Source: Ypsolopha sequella (lineage: Eukaryota; Arthropoda; Insecta; Lepidoptera; Ypsolophidae). Taken from it: a stretch of 64,000 nucleotides of DNA. Below the pieces are notes generated by a model. That model ran no database searches and had not been told where the DNA came from. It saw only the letters and a program-made list of their open reading frames with translations. Positions 44,363 through 54,872 of this stretch are shown one piece after another. The position numbers were made by a program, and so were the translations under genes. Location of the stretch: the NCBI GenBank assembly GCA_934047225.1, contig OW203992.1, forward strand, positions 16,481,501 through 16,545,500. The letters are read 5' to 3'. Positions within the stretch are counted from its first letter, which is position 1. Every line of letters begins with the position of its first letter.

Positions 44363-44474
44363 CATTGATTTATCTGTCTTGGGACAATTGAAAGTGCGAG
44401 TAATTTGTGGTCTATAGTGATATCTTTGAGTAGGTTTTTAATTACACTGTACAGCTTTTAATAATGTTTTCTAA

Positions 44475-44495
44475 TTTCATTTTCAGGTAAGCAAA
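44475..44495 (+). promoter_or_regulatory. Candidate recursive splice site (AG|GT junction)
   Basis: TTTTCTAATTTCATTTTCAG is followed immediately by GTAAGCAAAC, so a 3' splice site with branch-like CTAAT and U-rich tract abuts a near-consensus 5' splice site at 44486|44487. Ratchet points of this form regenerate a 5' splice site and occur in long introns of Drosophila neural genes. It lies in non-repetitive sequence between two mobile elements. The match is suggestive only, because one such junction is expected by chance at some rate in 64 kb. Confidence 0.4.
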
Positions 44496-44840
44496 CAGCG
44501 ACGACGATGAAGCTTGAACTTTGACGCGGGATTGGTAATGTTTTGAATATATAAGAGCTTCAGAGAAACCGCCACTGTGTGTCGCTTAGAATTTTCATAA
44601 AGGTATCATAATATATGATAAACATTCCTAAAGTAAGCAAACTTTGTACTTTAATATTTGTGGAAACATCGCGTGCGTATGTTGAATAATTCACCGCAAA
44701 GTATCATTATGGTTTGATACGGTCAGAAATCGTATAATATTTATTATTCGTATCATAACCTCCTTCGGTATCGTTTCGTGATTTTAATGGGTTAATGAGA
44801 ACATTGAAAAAGGGTGGACCGCTTGTGCGATATCGAAATA
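44496..44840. other. Intronic sequence, no gene seen
   Basis: No feature recognised. A GTAATG at about 44537 could serve as a downstream 5' splice site for a recursive exon. Confidence 0.35.
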
Positions 44841-45216
44841 GTAGTTTATGCTATAAGGGCGAAAAGGAATAAATCACGAGGACGATTTAAAACACGAGCG
44901 TAGCGAGTGTTTTAAACGTAACCGAGTAATTTATTGCTCTTACGCCCGTGTATTATACTACGTTTTTCAATGCATAGTGTGAGGAAATAAAACAAATATA
45001 ATCTTGTGAACTTTAAATTATGTTGGCTCAAAAGGACTGTATCCAGAGCCGTTAAACAGTGGAAAAAAAAAGTATAACATTTATGGTACACAGGAAAGGC
45101 TGCAGGCTAGCCAACTATTGTAAATATATAAAAAAAAAATAATAAAGCCCTAGGGCAAAATAATCGACTTTCTGTTCGGTTTTGATGCATAAAAAGTGGG
45201 CCTTTACGAGCACTTC
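44841..45216 (-). mobile_element. Hairpin-capped repeat, copy C (inverted)
   Basis: Reverse complement of copy B: hairpin first (GTAGTTTATGCTATAAGGGC ... CACGAGCGTAGCGAGTG ... GCCCGTGTATTATAC), then GTTTTTCAATGCATAGTGTG and on to TGGGCCTTTACGAGCAC. The last ~12 bp of the distal terminus is missing. Confidence 0.85.
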
Positions 45217-45628
45217 TCTTTACGAACACTAAATTATTTTTGTGTGGCTGGAATTGTTCGAATCAGTAATGTAGTATACAAGAAAATATACTACGTACAA
45301 GAAAAATTGCCAATGTTCTTTGGGACGACTTTATGACTACGTAGTCTGAGCTATTTAAAAGATAATCCTTATTAATGTCCTTTTAGAAGGACGGTGGAAT
45401 AAAGGATTCAGCTACCGCAAATTATGTTCGGAACTCTTCAGACGACTCTTCAGACAAGAAGACTTGATTCAAGATTTATGGGCCTCGTAATTGTAGGTTC
45501 CGAATGAAATATATATCATGCACCGTCTACTCGCCTCCGCTAGATGGAGTTAGAGCCAAGTCGCCATTATGACTTCCTCAGAACTAACTTATTAAACTTC
45601 CAGGGGCTCGTTGTCGAGCGGTGCAGCC
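45217..45628. other. Intronic sequence, no gene seen
   Basis: No feature recognised. Confidence 0.4.
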
Positions 45629-46025
45629 TTAAGGGGCTCCAGAATGCTAAACATCAGTTTTGTATTGGATTCAGTTCCGTCAATGTAAATGGTAAAATGT
45701 GAAAAAATATGGCGTGTTGTTTGGCTCAATTCAATTATTAATTGCACTTTAATAAACATACTTTCAATCTTCTTTTAAAGATAAATATAAATTACTTTAA
45801 AAAGGCATGAATTTCACAAAAAAAGCGATTCAGTTTCCATATTTCAAAACCAACACACGCAGATACCAACTAGAAAAAAATATCTTTATTGCATAAAGAA
45901 ATTATAATGAATGTCCTAATGTAGCCGTGTATTCAAAATACCTGAAGTTTTGCGTGCGCGGCTAGACTGTTAAAAAACAAAAGCATTAAAGCAGGACTGC
46001 ATTAAAGCATTGTGCAGCCCCTTAA
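45629..46025 (+). mobile_element. TTAAGGGGCTCC element, complete copy
   Basis: TTAAGGGGCTCCAGAATGCT at the left and TGCAGCCCCTTAA at the right. The body matches 40830-41150. TTAA at both ends. Non-coding, about 397 bp. Its right TTAA is also the left TTAA of the next element. Confidence 0.8.
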
Positions 46026-46404
46026 GGTTGATGTGACGGATCGCGTTCCCAAACGCAAAACTTATGATTGTTTTTGAATAAAAAGTATGAAATAAATATG
46101 ATTCCTGTCATTAGGCGAGCATAGTTTTATAACAATTAGGTTTTCTAACAATGTTGTGTTATTTTATGCTTTACGTTTTAAATGATCCTGCAAGACAACA
46201 ATAAAGATGCTTTAAAGTTTTCATGCAGGGTCATCTACAAAGTATTGCATTAAATAACAGAACTTTGATAGTAAAGCCTAAATGTCATTAAAATATGGTC
46301 CCATAATACCATAAATCAATGATATTTTAAACTTTTAATTTAAAAATAGGAATTACAATCGTAAGTTTTGCGTTTGGGAACGCGGTCTGTCGCATCCACC
46401 TTAA
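46022..46404. mobile_element. TTAAGGTTGATGTGAC element
   Basis: TTAAGGTTGATGTGACGGAT then CGCGTTCCCAAACGCAAAAC at the left. GTTTTGCGTTTGGGAACGCG then GTCTGTCGCATCCACCTTAA at the right. Inverted termini are ~45 bp. Non-coding, about 383 bp. Confidence 0.85.
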
Positions 46405-47569
46405 GTTAAATATAAGAGTGTTTTCTAAAGTTAAGACCAGGGTTGGGTTTTTCATTTATGTGATACTTCGTTAAGTATAATAAGTAAGGGTAAGGTAAGG
46501 AAAGTAAGGGTTATGTGTTTGAGTATGTGGGACCTTTAGAAATGTCTTGTTGGACTATTGCATTTCAAACCAAAAAAATATCATGTCAGTTTATACTCGT
46601 ATTTAAAAAAGATATTTCGGCCAACTTGTGGAAAACTTTTATAAGCAAAGTTCATGAGGACAAGACCACAGTAAAACCAGAACAGTAGTTTAACTCACGC
46701 CCCGTACGAGACTTAAATACCTACTTTTGCAGGGTTGTCCCTTCTTTTAGTTTCGTATCATTGTTCGTAGCTAATAAAAAATCAATACTTAAAATGTTTT
46801 GAAGCCGATTATGACAAATGAGCTATCAATCGACGATGTAGTGAAACATCCAAACAATACCTACTACAAACAAACATACATTCATATCATACATAATAAA
46901 CATATAGACACTATAACTCATAAAGAAATCTTACTTGCTTATCTTAATTATTGTAAGAAAAAATATTGGCTCCTGAACTTTACTTTAAAAACATGGGCAT
47001 CGTCAAAGGGAAGGGGAAGGGAGTAGCTGTCCCCCCCTAGAGATTAGAAAAACTTTTGAGATTTTAATAACAAAGTAGTCGAAAAATTCGCGAGGAACAC
47101 AAGAAGATTATCTTAAAACTTAAAATTAGTTTATTTTAACCTACAATTTATGTCATCTTGCCCCCTCTGGCGATGCCTTTGCTTAAAAATCTTTGTGATT
47201 GTTACCTAAATTAATCAGTTAAATTCATTGAAGTACATAATAAAATTTAAGTATCTAATCAAACATTGGCTCCTAGTCTAAAATTAAAAAATCTTTGCGA
47301 TTTCAACCATATCAGCTCCACGTTTAAAAACACCTTGAATAATTAACAAACATAGCACAGATATATGATCATAGGACCTATGTTAAATGTGAACAAAGAA
47401 AATATGGTTTACATTTCACATTATTATTTATATATACCATCAATTCTTATTCACCTTTCTTGTTGAGTAGGTATTGAGAAGAACGATAATTCTGGATTTG
47501 AGGAATTATTATTGAGGCATCCGAAGACAGTATATACAATATGTTCGATTGCGTACTGTCGACATACTT
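46405..47569. other. Intronic sequence with one shared 20-mer
   Basis: ATATTTCGGCCAACTTGTGG (46613-46632) also occurs at 29781-29800. The 75-codon frame at 46799-47026 is unrecognised. C-rich runs near 47028 and 47160 resemble decayed transposon ends, but no element could be delimited. Confidence 0.35.
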
Positions 47570-47740
47570 GAATTGGTCGGTGACGCGCGATGCGCGGCGT
47601 GGCGGCTTGTTTGAGAGACTTGACTGAGCGCGATCGCGGCGTGACCCCGACTAGCACCGGCCTTGCATACCGAGATATTGCTGTTGTGTGCGTACTGTAG
47701 TTCGTGCGTACTAGCACGCACACATATTAGCCGCGCGATG
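47570..47740. other. GC-rich block, possible LTR or promoter fragment
   Basis: GACGCGCGATGCGCGGCGTG ... GAGCGCGATCGCGGCGTGAC ... GTGCGTACTAGCACGCACAC is sharply GC-rich in AT-rich surroundings and contains short palindromes. It has no matching copy in the window. Possibilities are a solo LTR of an old retroelement or a host regulatory CpG-rich site. The overlapping minus-strand frames are not recognised. Confidence 0.35.
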
Positions 47741-47889
47741 TACCTTTGGTTGAAGATAAACTACTGTTCTGGTTTTATTATGACAAGACGGTTTATACGA
47801 CACAACTACTACTTATTCTTTGTACCTATATTCCAAAAAATTTGCGTTTCTAACTCTGACGTTCGAGATTGTCCATCGCTAAATACATA

Positions 47890-48250
47890 TTTTTTCAATG
47901 GAAGTGCTCGTAAAGGCCCACTTTTTATGCATCAAAACCGAACAGAAAGTCCATTATTTTGCCCTAGGGCTAATTTTTTTTAAATTTATTTACGAGGAGT
48001 ATGGCTAACCAGTAACCTGCAACCTTTCCTGTGTACCATAAATGTTATTCTTTTTTTTTCCACTGTTTAACGGCTCTGGATACAGTCCTTTTGAGCCAAT
48101 CATAATTTAAAGTTCACAAGATTATATTTGTTTTATTTTCTCACACTACGCATTGAAAAACGTAGTATGATACACGGGCGTAAAAGCAAAAAATTACTCT
48201 GTTAAGTTTAAACACTCGTTACTTTCATGCGTATCTTCCATAATTTATTA
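47890..48250 (+). mobile_element. Hairpin-capped repeat, copy D (degraded)
   Basis: TTTTTTCAATGGAAGTGCTC ... TGAAAAACGTAGTATGATAC, ACGGGCGTAAAAGCAAAAAA. Then the hairpin decays: the apex is CACTCGTTACTTTCATG rather than CACTCGCTACGCTCGTG, and the return arm is nearly gone. Confidence 0.75.
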
Positions 48251-48289
48251 ATTAATTTTATTTCCAGGGTATTTATTTATATAGTCTAT

Positions 48290-48312
48290 TTTATTATATA
48301 TATATATATATT
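48290..48312. repeat. (TA)n microsatellite
   Basis: About eleven TA dinucleotides in an AT-rich stretch. Confidence 0.8.
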
Positions 48313-48482
48313 TCTAATGTATTTATTAGTGTATTATATATATTTTCATGTAGGTATATTATACAGTGGCTTAATTTTAAATGAATAGTACTTTATTATA
48401 TTTAAATAGATTATTTTTGTTATTTATTCTTTAATCTAAGTACACGTATGGATGTCTACTTTTATACAAAATTATTATATTA

Positions 48483-48606
48483 TCCCCAGAGGTAGACTGG
48501 AAGAAATCTCTTAATAGAGTAAATTTTACCTTTGTACATGTTAATCTGTTTATTATTATGTTTGTAAATGTTTATTTTCTGTGTACAATAAAGAATAAGA
48601 ATAAGA
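48483..48606 (+). mobile_element. LINE 3' end
   Basis: CCCCAGAGGTAGACTGGAAG, CCTTTGTACATGTTAATCTG and GTGTACAATAAAGAATAAGAATAAG correspond to the tail at 33785-33965. Ends in an (AATAAG)-like repeat. Confidence 0.65.
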
Positions 48607-49740
48607 CCTGACAATCGTGATCGAGATTTGAGTTGTGTTTGTGGTTAAATTACTCTTTTAAGTTCTAGGTGGAAAATCCTTGGTTACGAAAACCTCTTAA
48701 ATTTCTCAACTTGTCATATTTAAAGTTAGGTTAGTCGTAGTCGTCCCGAGGCACTAGTTTCATGCACAATAGCCTTCTCTCGCGGTAATACACAATGTAC
48801 AAAGTTACACTGTGTACCCTTTTATCATTTTGTTCTTGAATGCATTATGGAAATGCACTTTTAATTATGTTTTCAGGGTTTTACATATCTAAAGGGGAAA
48901 AAGCAACCATTATAAAGGGAAACTATTGTGTTTTTTTCGTCTGCATGTTAGTCTAACAACAATTATAGGGAGGGACTTCACAAAAATATACACACAACAT
49001 TGATGAATTTTTCTTTACGATGAACGGCTGGTCGTAGCTGGCTTGTCTCTATTGGAGCCGGACGTGAGAAGTTGTTTGGTCCGGTCCGCATATTCATGGT
49101 TGTGTTTTCTTCGTTAGTTTAGTTGCGAGCGATAACTGAAAAATGTAAAAGAAAATATTTATTTATGTAATGTAGGTATATCAGATACAATTATTACAGG
49201 TCGGTTTTAATGTAATATAATTAAATAATTTATGTCTAATAGTTTTGTATAATAAATAATAATATGGGGAAATACAGAAGGAAGTAATAAAGGTTAGCGG
49301 TTTACTTAAATTCAATAAAAAATATACTTGAATACAATTAAACACACAGGAACAAGGGATAGATAATATTATAAATATAGGCAATACAAATAATAAATAT
49401 ATGCCTAACTCCGCCCATTAGATTAGTCTTGCAAAGAAGAAGGGCAAGAAACTTAGCAAGATCATGTCTTTTTTTCTTCATAATATTACTTACAAATAAC
49501 TATATGTAAAAAGTAAGTCTATACTCTAATTGAATAAAGAGATAGAAAATACAAGACAGGAAAAAAATATGTCACGAAGACAAAAAGTATAATACCTTAG
49601 TCTACCTGTCCAATATAGTCCATCTGCTTTTACAGTAATTTCATCTATTAACTAAATAACTAACTAACGTTAATTTTAGAGGAATCATAACATAAGTTAG
49701 GAAATTATACCAACTACTATTATGACAAAGAACACTATCA
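48607..49740. other. Intronic sequence, no gene seen
   Basis: No exon recognised. The part left of 49740 may be further LINE sequence continuing the remnant at 50002-50374. Confidence 0.35.
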
Positions 49741-50001
49741 TAGTGGCGTGCACAGAACTTTTTGCTGGAAAAGCAAGCAATTGGTCAAGAATAACAATAA
49801 AAAAAACATGAAAAAATTTTAATATCACTTTGAAAAAAAAAAGTTTGTATAGGAAATTTTCACTCTAGGGTAGACATTGTCTACCCTGGCGTCATACAAA
49901 TTTTTTTTTTCAAAGAGATATTTAAATTTTTTCATATTTTTTTTATTGTTGTTCTTGACCAATTGCTTGCTTTTCCAGCAAAAAGTTCTGTGCACGCCAC
50001 T
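49741..50001. mobile_element. hAT-like foldback MITE inside a LINE
   Basis: TAGTGGCGTGCACAGAACTT then TTTGCTGGAAAAGCAAGCAA at the left, and the inverted copy at the right ending AAGTTCTGTGCACGCCACT. The centre is a second small palindrome (AGGGTAGACATTGTCTACCC). Flanking octamers CACTATCA and TATTATCA agree at 6 of 8 positions, a plausible decayed hAT target duplication. Confidence 0.8.
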
Positions 50002-50374
50002 TATTATCACCCCATGCTTTATTATCGTCTAAGTAATCATTAATTTCATAATATGCCTTCTTCAATAGGCCCTGCTTAATAAACAGTTTAAACTTATTCT
50101 CTGACAAAGTAAGGACCTCCTTTGGAAGTTTATTGGAGAAAGGAGTTCGAGTTTGGAGAAAGGTTCGAAGGTGCTTTAAACAGGTGGGGTGTTTCATATG
50201 TAGTAATGCTGACACCTTTTCTTCATCTGTGAAAATGCCTTCCTTGTAGTAAAATGAGATTTCAACTACGATTATGATTGTCTGAAGAGTGACGGAAGCA
50301 ATATATAATTCGGAAAGTAAAGCTAGTCGGGCCGTCCAATGCTGACCAATTTGGCGACCTTTGGGCCAACTCAA
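50002..50374 (-). mobile_element. LINE ORF2 C-terminal remnant
   Basis: A ~120-codon open frame read leftward includes NKLPKEVLTLSENKFKLFIK then GLLKKAYYEINDYLDDNKAW. This 'NKLP ... FK..LK..L..KAYY...EYL.D..AW' ending is the C-terminus of a Jockey/CR1-like ORF2. The frame runs into the hAT-like MITE at 50001, which interrupts the element. Confidence 0.8.
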
Positions 50375-50379
50375 AAGTA

Positions 50380-50512
50380 CCTGGAATAGAAGAGCTTGTA
50401 TGACTAGATTGATGGATTTGGAAGACGCGAAAGAGGTGTGTCAGGGTCTTAAGCAGATGGAAATCTGTATTATCTGCCTACCCCTCCGGAAGACAGGCGT
50501 GAATACATATTT
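50380..50512 (+). mobile_element. LINE ORF2 C-terminal remnant
   Basis: GAAGAGCTTGTATGACTAGA then TTGATGGATTTGGAAGACGC and CTGCCTACCCCTCCGGAAGA parallel 33090-33200. Encodes an ACMTRLMDLEDAKEVCQG-like end. Lies in opposite orientation to, and directly against, the LINE remnant on its left. Confidence 0.7.
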
Positions 50513-50522
50513 GCATATATAG

Positions 50523-50794
50523 TATAAGGCTACTTTGATTGATGTAGCCAAATTCATAGTGGAGACTTTGTAACTGATCAGTAACTAGGTTCAATGACCT
50601 TTTTGTGAAAAACGTAAAATAAAATGTTGGTTTCCTGTACTAATTGACTTGGGTTGATTGACGGGGTTGTTCTTAAACAATTATAGGGGCACAAATAATA
50701 TTTTTCGTATTTTGAAAAAAGGGTAATTGAATCTTGGTCCTGACCACTTACCAAGTCTTCGGTATGAATTTGGCTGCATCAAAGTCACCTTATA
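50523..50794. mobile_element. TACAAGGTGAC foldback MITE, copy 4
   Basis: TATAAGGCTACTTTGATTGA at the left and GCATCAAAGTCACCTTATA at the right. AAATTCATAGTGGAGACTTT mirrors ACCAAGTCTTCGGTATGAAT. More diverged than copies 2 and 3. A loose fragment ATGTCACCTTGTAAAAT lies at about 50855. Confidence 0.7.
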
Positions 50795-52799
50795 TTAATT
50801 GTGGTCCGTAGAAAGCCACTTACTTTCATTTTTCGAGAAATTAGGTATGTCAAATGTCACCTTGTAAAATTCTTTTACTTTCATTGAGGGCACTGAAACT
50901 TTCTTCAAGTATAATTGTACTTTTACATACTTTTTGATTAACATACGTATGACTTTGATAAAATATTCTGTAATTTGTTTTAATGTCAAAGATTTATATC
51001 TTATGAAAATAAAATTTTATTTACGTGTCACGATAAAATCAGATCAATTGAAACATTCGTAACAAATGCACTCTTGACACGGGTATGAAATTCTATACCA
51101 TTTCAAAGGTAGGTTCTTTCATTCTGTTCGATACATAAATAAACGCAGCTGATCTCTAATCCCCTAACAATAAAGTCCATATTCAGGCCATCGATTAGGC
51201 ATTACTGGTGAATATCGTTGCTCGTAACAATTAACCTAACATGTAATCTTCTCGTAACATTGTAAAAGTACAGTCAAGGGACGGCGCCAGCTTTATTACT
51301 AGACATAAAAGTGCACCAGCAAGTAAATGTTAATTTCTGAGACAGTGTTGAATCGCCTCTATAGAGTCCACGCGGAAAACATGCGGTAGCCAACCACGCA
51401 TGCGCTACACACTCACACTACCACAAGAAAGAGGATGGGGGACGTGCCAGCCTATCCTGAAATTCCACCTGTTCTAAACCCACCCCCTCTCCCCACACTT
51501 CTCGTGCACACGGCGATATTAAAACTAGCCGTATTTTACGGGATCCATCTACCGAACGTCATACGCCTGAATCAGAATTGCGAAATTGGAATTGTGCTGC
51601 CGTTTGTACCGGAACTCGAAGGTCCGAATTTAATCCGGCAATGATCAGATTTCCTCTCATGGTTACTTCGTTTCCGTGTAAACCTTGTTACAGGTGTTAT
51701 CCACTGAACTCGTATATACTGATTCCCGTGTACCAACCATGTTGGAGTATCCATAAACCGCTTGATGTACTTATTTGTAATTTTCCAACAATTTACATAT
51801 TAGATCTTCTTACAACAAGCTGTTTAAAGATGCAAATGGAAAATTGGTTTAACACAAGTTCTTCTTAGAGGAAGTGGTCTTTACCCCGTCGAAGTTGCAT
51901 ATTATTAATGGGCTTGGCTATCGGCCAAATTCATTGAGTCCGCTGCACCGAGGATCACCACGCCCCATGCTTCAATATGCGGAAATCTTACCAAACTTTC
52001 CGATTTTTGCGACTCTCTCCGGGAATGCCGAATTTTCAACAAATGAGTTCAACTTAAGAACTAGTTCTGTCCGTAAATCCTAAGAGTTTTCTTACAAAAT
52101 GAAAATATTGCAAATAGATTGTTTGCACATTTTTTAGTTTACAGCACAAAATATTTCCTAGGTTTGCGGGGTCTGAGTATATTTACTTTAAAACTTTTAA
52201 CTAACATAATTCAATAACAATCATGTCCCAATGATAAATGCTGTTTCGATATTTTTCTTTCTGAAGCTTTATCAGCTTATGCACTTCATATGTAAATTAT
52301 TGCTATGTTATGCCTTTAGCCCGTGGCTCCGCCCGCGTTTATTCAATCTTTGCCCCTTTTGCAGCTTGGTGGTTGTTTTATCAACAGCCTTTATAGCCTA
52401 TATGTTGACTAGGGTATGATAATAAAGAAAACCACATCCAAATCCGTTGCACTGGTTCTCGAGTTAAAACGGAACAAATATACATACAGACAGTAAAATT
52501 TCTAAAAAAAATAGTTTTGCTTCAGTACGATACTCCTCTACAATATTTATAAAATGACCCATTTCATTTGATATTTTGCAAAAATATTTAATGTACAGAC
52601 AGAAAAGGAGGTAAGTAACCAGACCCAGCGAATACACTTTGATCCCAAGGTGAGCGATAGATGAGTCAATACATATTGGTCAATACATACATACACACAT
52701 GCACTATATATTAAGTAGGTATATTTTATATCATCATTCACTCACCTGTGGGTCTTAGGATCAAAGTGCTTGCGCTGGGCCTAAGTTACTTATCTCCTA
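50795..52799. other. Intronic sequence, no gene seen
   Basis: Two kb with no recognised exon. Open frames at 51435-51868 and 51874-52083 (+) include GDVPAYPEIPPVLNPPPLPT, a proline-rich low-complexity product. I see no splice context or conserved domain. 51640-51990 is less AT-rich than average. Confidence 0.35.
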
Positions 52800-53440
52800 T
52801 GCTGTCTGTACAGCATTTTTACAACTTTATTAGGTCGTGAGTTCAAATCGCGTAGGGGGCACATTTGTGTTCAATTTGCATGCTTCGGTATATCTATATT
52901 TGTGACCAAAGTACGGCGATAGGGCTCACTCATCACGCTTAGACTTAATAATCGTTGGTAAAATGTGAGTGTACGCGTGGTGTGACTTACACTTCATATG
53001 CCATCCATCCATCCATCAGCCTAGTTCGTCCACTGCTGGACATAAGCCATTCCAGCACTTTGCCACTCCCGGCGGTCATCCTGGAAGAATTGCCCATACT
53101 CACACACGCTGGGCATGCGGGTTGGTGAGCGCGGTGCCGGAACCCTCGCACCAGTGACGCCAATGCCCATCACCAGTCTGTTCCATATAAGGCCCGGCTA
53201 TTAGGGATGGATAAACCGCCATCCATCGGTCCCAGGCATTGTGGGCCTCCTGGTTTTTTCCTGTGAGCTGTCCTCTTACTCTCCCCCGAATTACTTCGAG
53301 GGGGTCTCCAAGTAAGATGGTAGTACCTCCACAGTCGAGTCCGTCATCAGCTCTACCACCTGAAACATATGCCACACTTGGAACTAACTCTTGACATCTC
53401 TTGGGAGTTCATGTCATGACGATATAGTCTGTTCAAGTAC
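52800..53440 (+). mobile_element. SINE with a nested retroposon
   Basis: A B-box-like GTGAGTTCAAATCGCG near 52840, then GTACGGCGATAGGGCTCACT (52909), AATCGTTGGTAAAATGTGAG, ACTTACACTTCATATGCC, interruption, ACACTTGGAACTAACTC and GAGTTCATGTCATGACGAT. The order is that of the SINE at 12177 and 3735. Confidence 0.6.
53004..53365 (-). mobile_element. 5'-truncated LINE/SINE insertion with (GGAT)n tail and 9-bp TSD
   Basis: CATATGCCA occurs exactly at 52995-53003 and 53366-53374, a target duplication. Read on the minus strand, the insert ends in ATGGATGGATGGATGG, a microsatellite-like tail. The phrase CCACTGCTGGACATAAGCCA (plus strand) is a hallmark of a very common lepidopteran non-LTR repeat in reverse. 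A 91-codon minus frame (53100-53375) is open but not recognised. Confidence 0.8.
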
Positions 53441-53494
53441 GATTACATACCTAAAGTTAGGTTTCATGGTCATTTGCCCTATTCCAGTAGGAGG

Positions 53495-54156
53495 TTAAGG
53501 TCGTTCGGTCGTTCGGTACAAAGTGCACAACTTAACTTTGTTTTTCTTGTTAAGAAGTGAAAAGTGAAAAAGATATTGGTCTGTGGCAATTCATGCCAAT
53601 AATTTACTATTAGGTAGGTTGGCTGGCACATTCCTCGGGCAGCGATTAAGCTTAGCGATCCAGCGCAGCGTGGGAATGTCGCCAGCATACTGGGCACCTT
53701 GCCGCAGAGCAGCGATTTGGACTAAGTTTCTTATTTATAATATAGTTTATTTTTTAAGGTGTTTTAGTTTATTTTTAAGGATATTTTTAGTTTAGTTTAG
53801 ATGTATTTATTTTAGTCCTTTTTATTTTAATTTTAATGTTATTTAAGTTAATTGTTGCAATAAAGATGTTACACCTAATTATTGGTAGTTAGGTTAATAA
53901 AACAACAGTTTGAAACAAAATGCACGATTCGTCACGATTTTGTCTAACAAGCATAAAATGCTGTTTTAAGTTTGTTTCGACAAATTCATGGCTAATTGTG
54001 CATTAAGTTTCAAGCTGTTGATTCATAAACTTAACTTATTGTGAACTATTGGCGTGAATTGCCACACACCAATTACTTTCTCACTTTTAACTTCTTAACA
54101 AGAAAATAAAAGTTAAGTTGTGCACTTTGTATCAAGCGACTGACCTTTAACCTTAA
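53495..54156. mobile_element. TTAAGGT foldback element with a LINE inserted, copy 1
   Basis: TTAAGGTCGTTCGG ... GTACAAAGTGCACAACTTAA at the left, and the right end in inverted sense (GTTAAGTTGTGCACTTTGTA ... CTGACCTTTAACCTTAA). GGTCTGTGGCAATTCATGCC pairs with GGCGTGAATTGCCACACACC. An intact relative is at 59875-60256. A LINE fragment interrupts the left half. Confidence 0.8.
53617..53870 (+). mobile_element. LINE 3' end, ORF2 C-terminus plus shared 3' UTR
   Basis: Frames give GQRLSLAIQR then, after a frameshift, GNVASILGTLPQSSDLD and a stop at about 53729. 'RLS.A.QRGN.ASVLGT' is a recurrent C-terminal motif of some metazoan LINE ORF2 proteins. The 3' UTR (TTCTTATTTATAATATAGTT ... TTTAGATGTATTTATTTTAG ... 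GCAATAAAGATGTTAC) is nearly the same as that attached to a different C-terminus at 10580-10924. Confidence 0.7.
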
Positions 54157-54349
54157 GGTAGATGTAATTATTGGGACTTGTATTAGCTTCGGCAAAAGTG
54201 AACCATTATTCAAATAATATGGTTTTAATTTTTTCTGAAAAATATCTAGGTTTGTATGAGGTTTGCATATTTAAAAATAAATGAAAATTTTGTGTACACC
54301 TTGCATTTATGTAAAATTTTCTTGTAAAAGAACTTTTCAGTACCTAATT
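54157..54349. other. Intronic sequence, no gene seen
   Basis: No feature recognised. Confidence 0.4.
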
Positions 54350-54480
54350 ATTAATAATAATAAAGTTTATTTAAATCAAGTATCATATAACAGTGTTTGT
54401 TATACATACACGATTACTTAAAAACTAGTTACATTTAACAAGTTGCTAGTAAGTACGTCTGTAATTGTGATAAAGCCCTA
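54350..54480 (-). mobile_element. Retroposon tail
   Basis: TTATTAATAATAATAAAGTT TATTTAAATCAAG (split) at the start looks like a (TAA)n tail of an element read on the minus strand. The body is short and unassigned. Confidence 0.4.
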
Positions 54481-54626
54481 AAGTTTTTAAAATAGGCCTC
54501 TATTTAAAATAAAAATAATATATTACCTCTGAAGTTTAAAAAAAGAAAAAGTATAGATGTTGTATATATATATTTATACATATTTCTTAAAACGCCCTGT
54601 GTATTACGTGGTACTAACCGGATTGA
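54481..54626. other. Intronic sequence, no gene seen
   Basis: No feature recognised. Confidence 0.4.
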
Positions 54627-54872
54627 GTGCATAACGAAGTATTTAACTGCGCAAAACATGGTAAAGAAGTGTCGACCGTACTAAGTTCATCTTGCACAAG
54701 AGATAAACTCATTTCGTTCGAGGAAATGGAGCCACATTTTTCACTATTGCTGAAAAATTTAAATATCGAAGTTTTTAAAGTCAGTTCGGCGAGAGTTGTT
54801 AAAAACATGTTAAAAACAAACAAAATCAGGGTTTCTAAACTCATTAATATTTGAATTTTGAATTTGAATTTG
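54627..54872 (+). mobile_element. Probable LINE 3' fragment
   Basis: An open + frame (54627-54854) with FEEMEPHFSLLLKNLNIEVF runs directly into the tail TTTGAATTTTGAATTTGAAT TTGC (split), the usual lepidopteran LINE ending. The coding part is not recognised, so the assignment rests on the tail. Confidence 0.4.
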
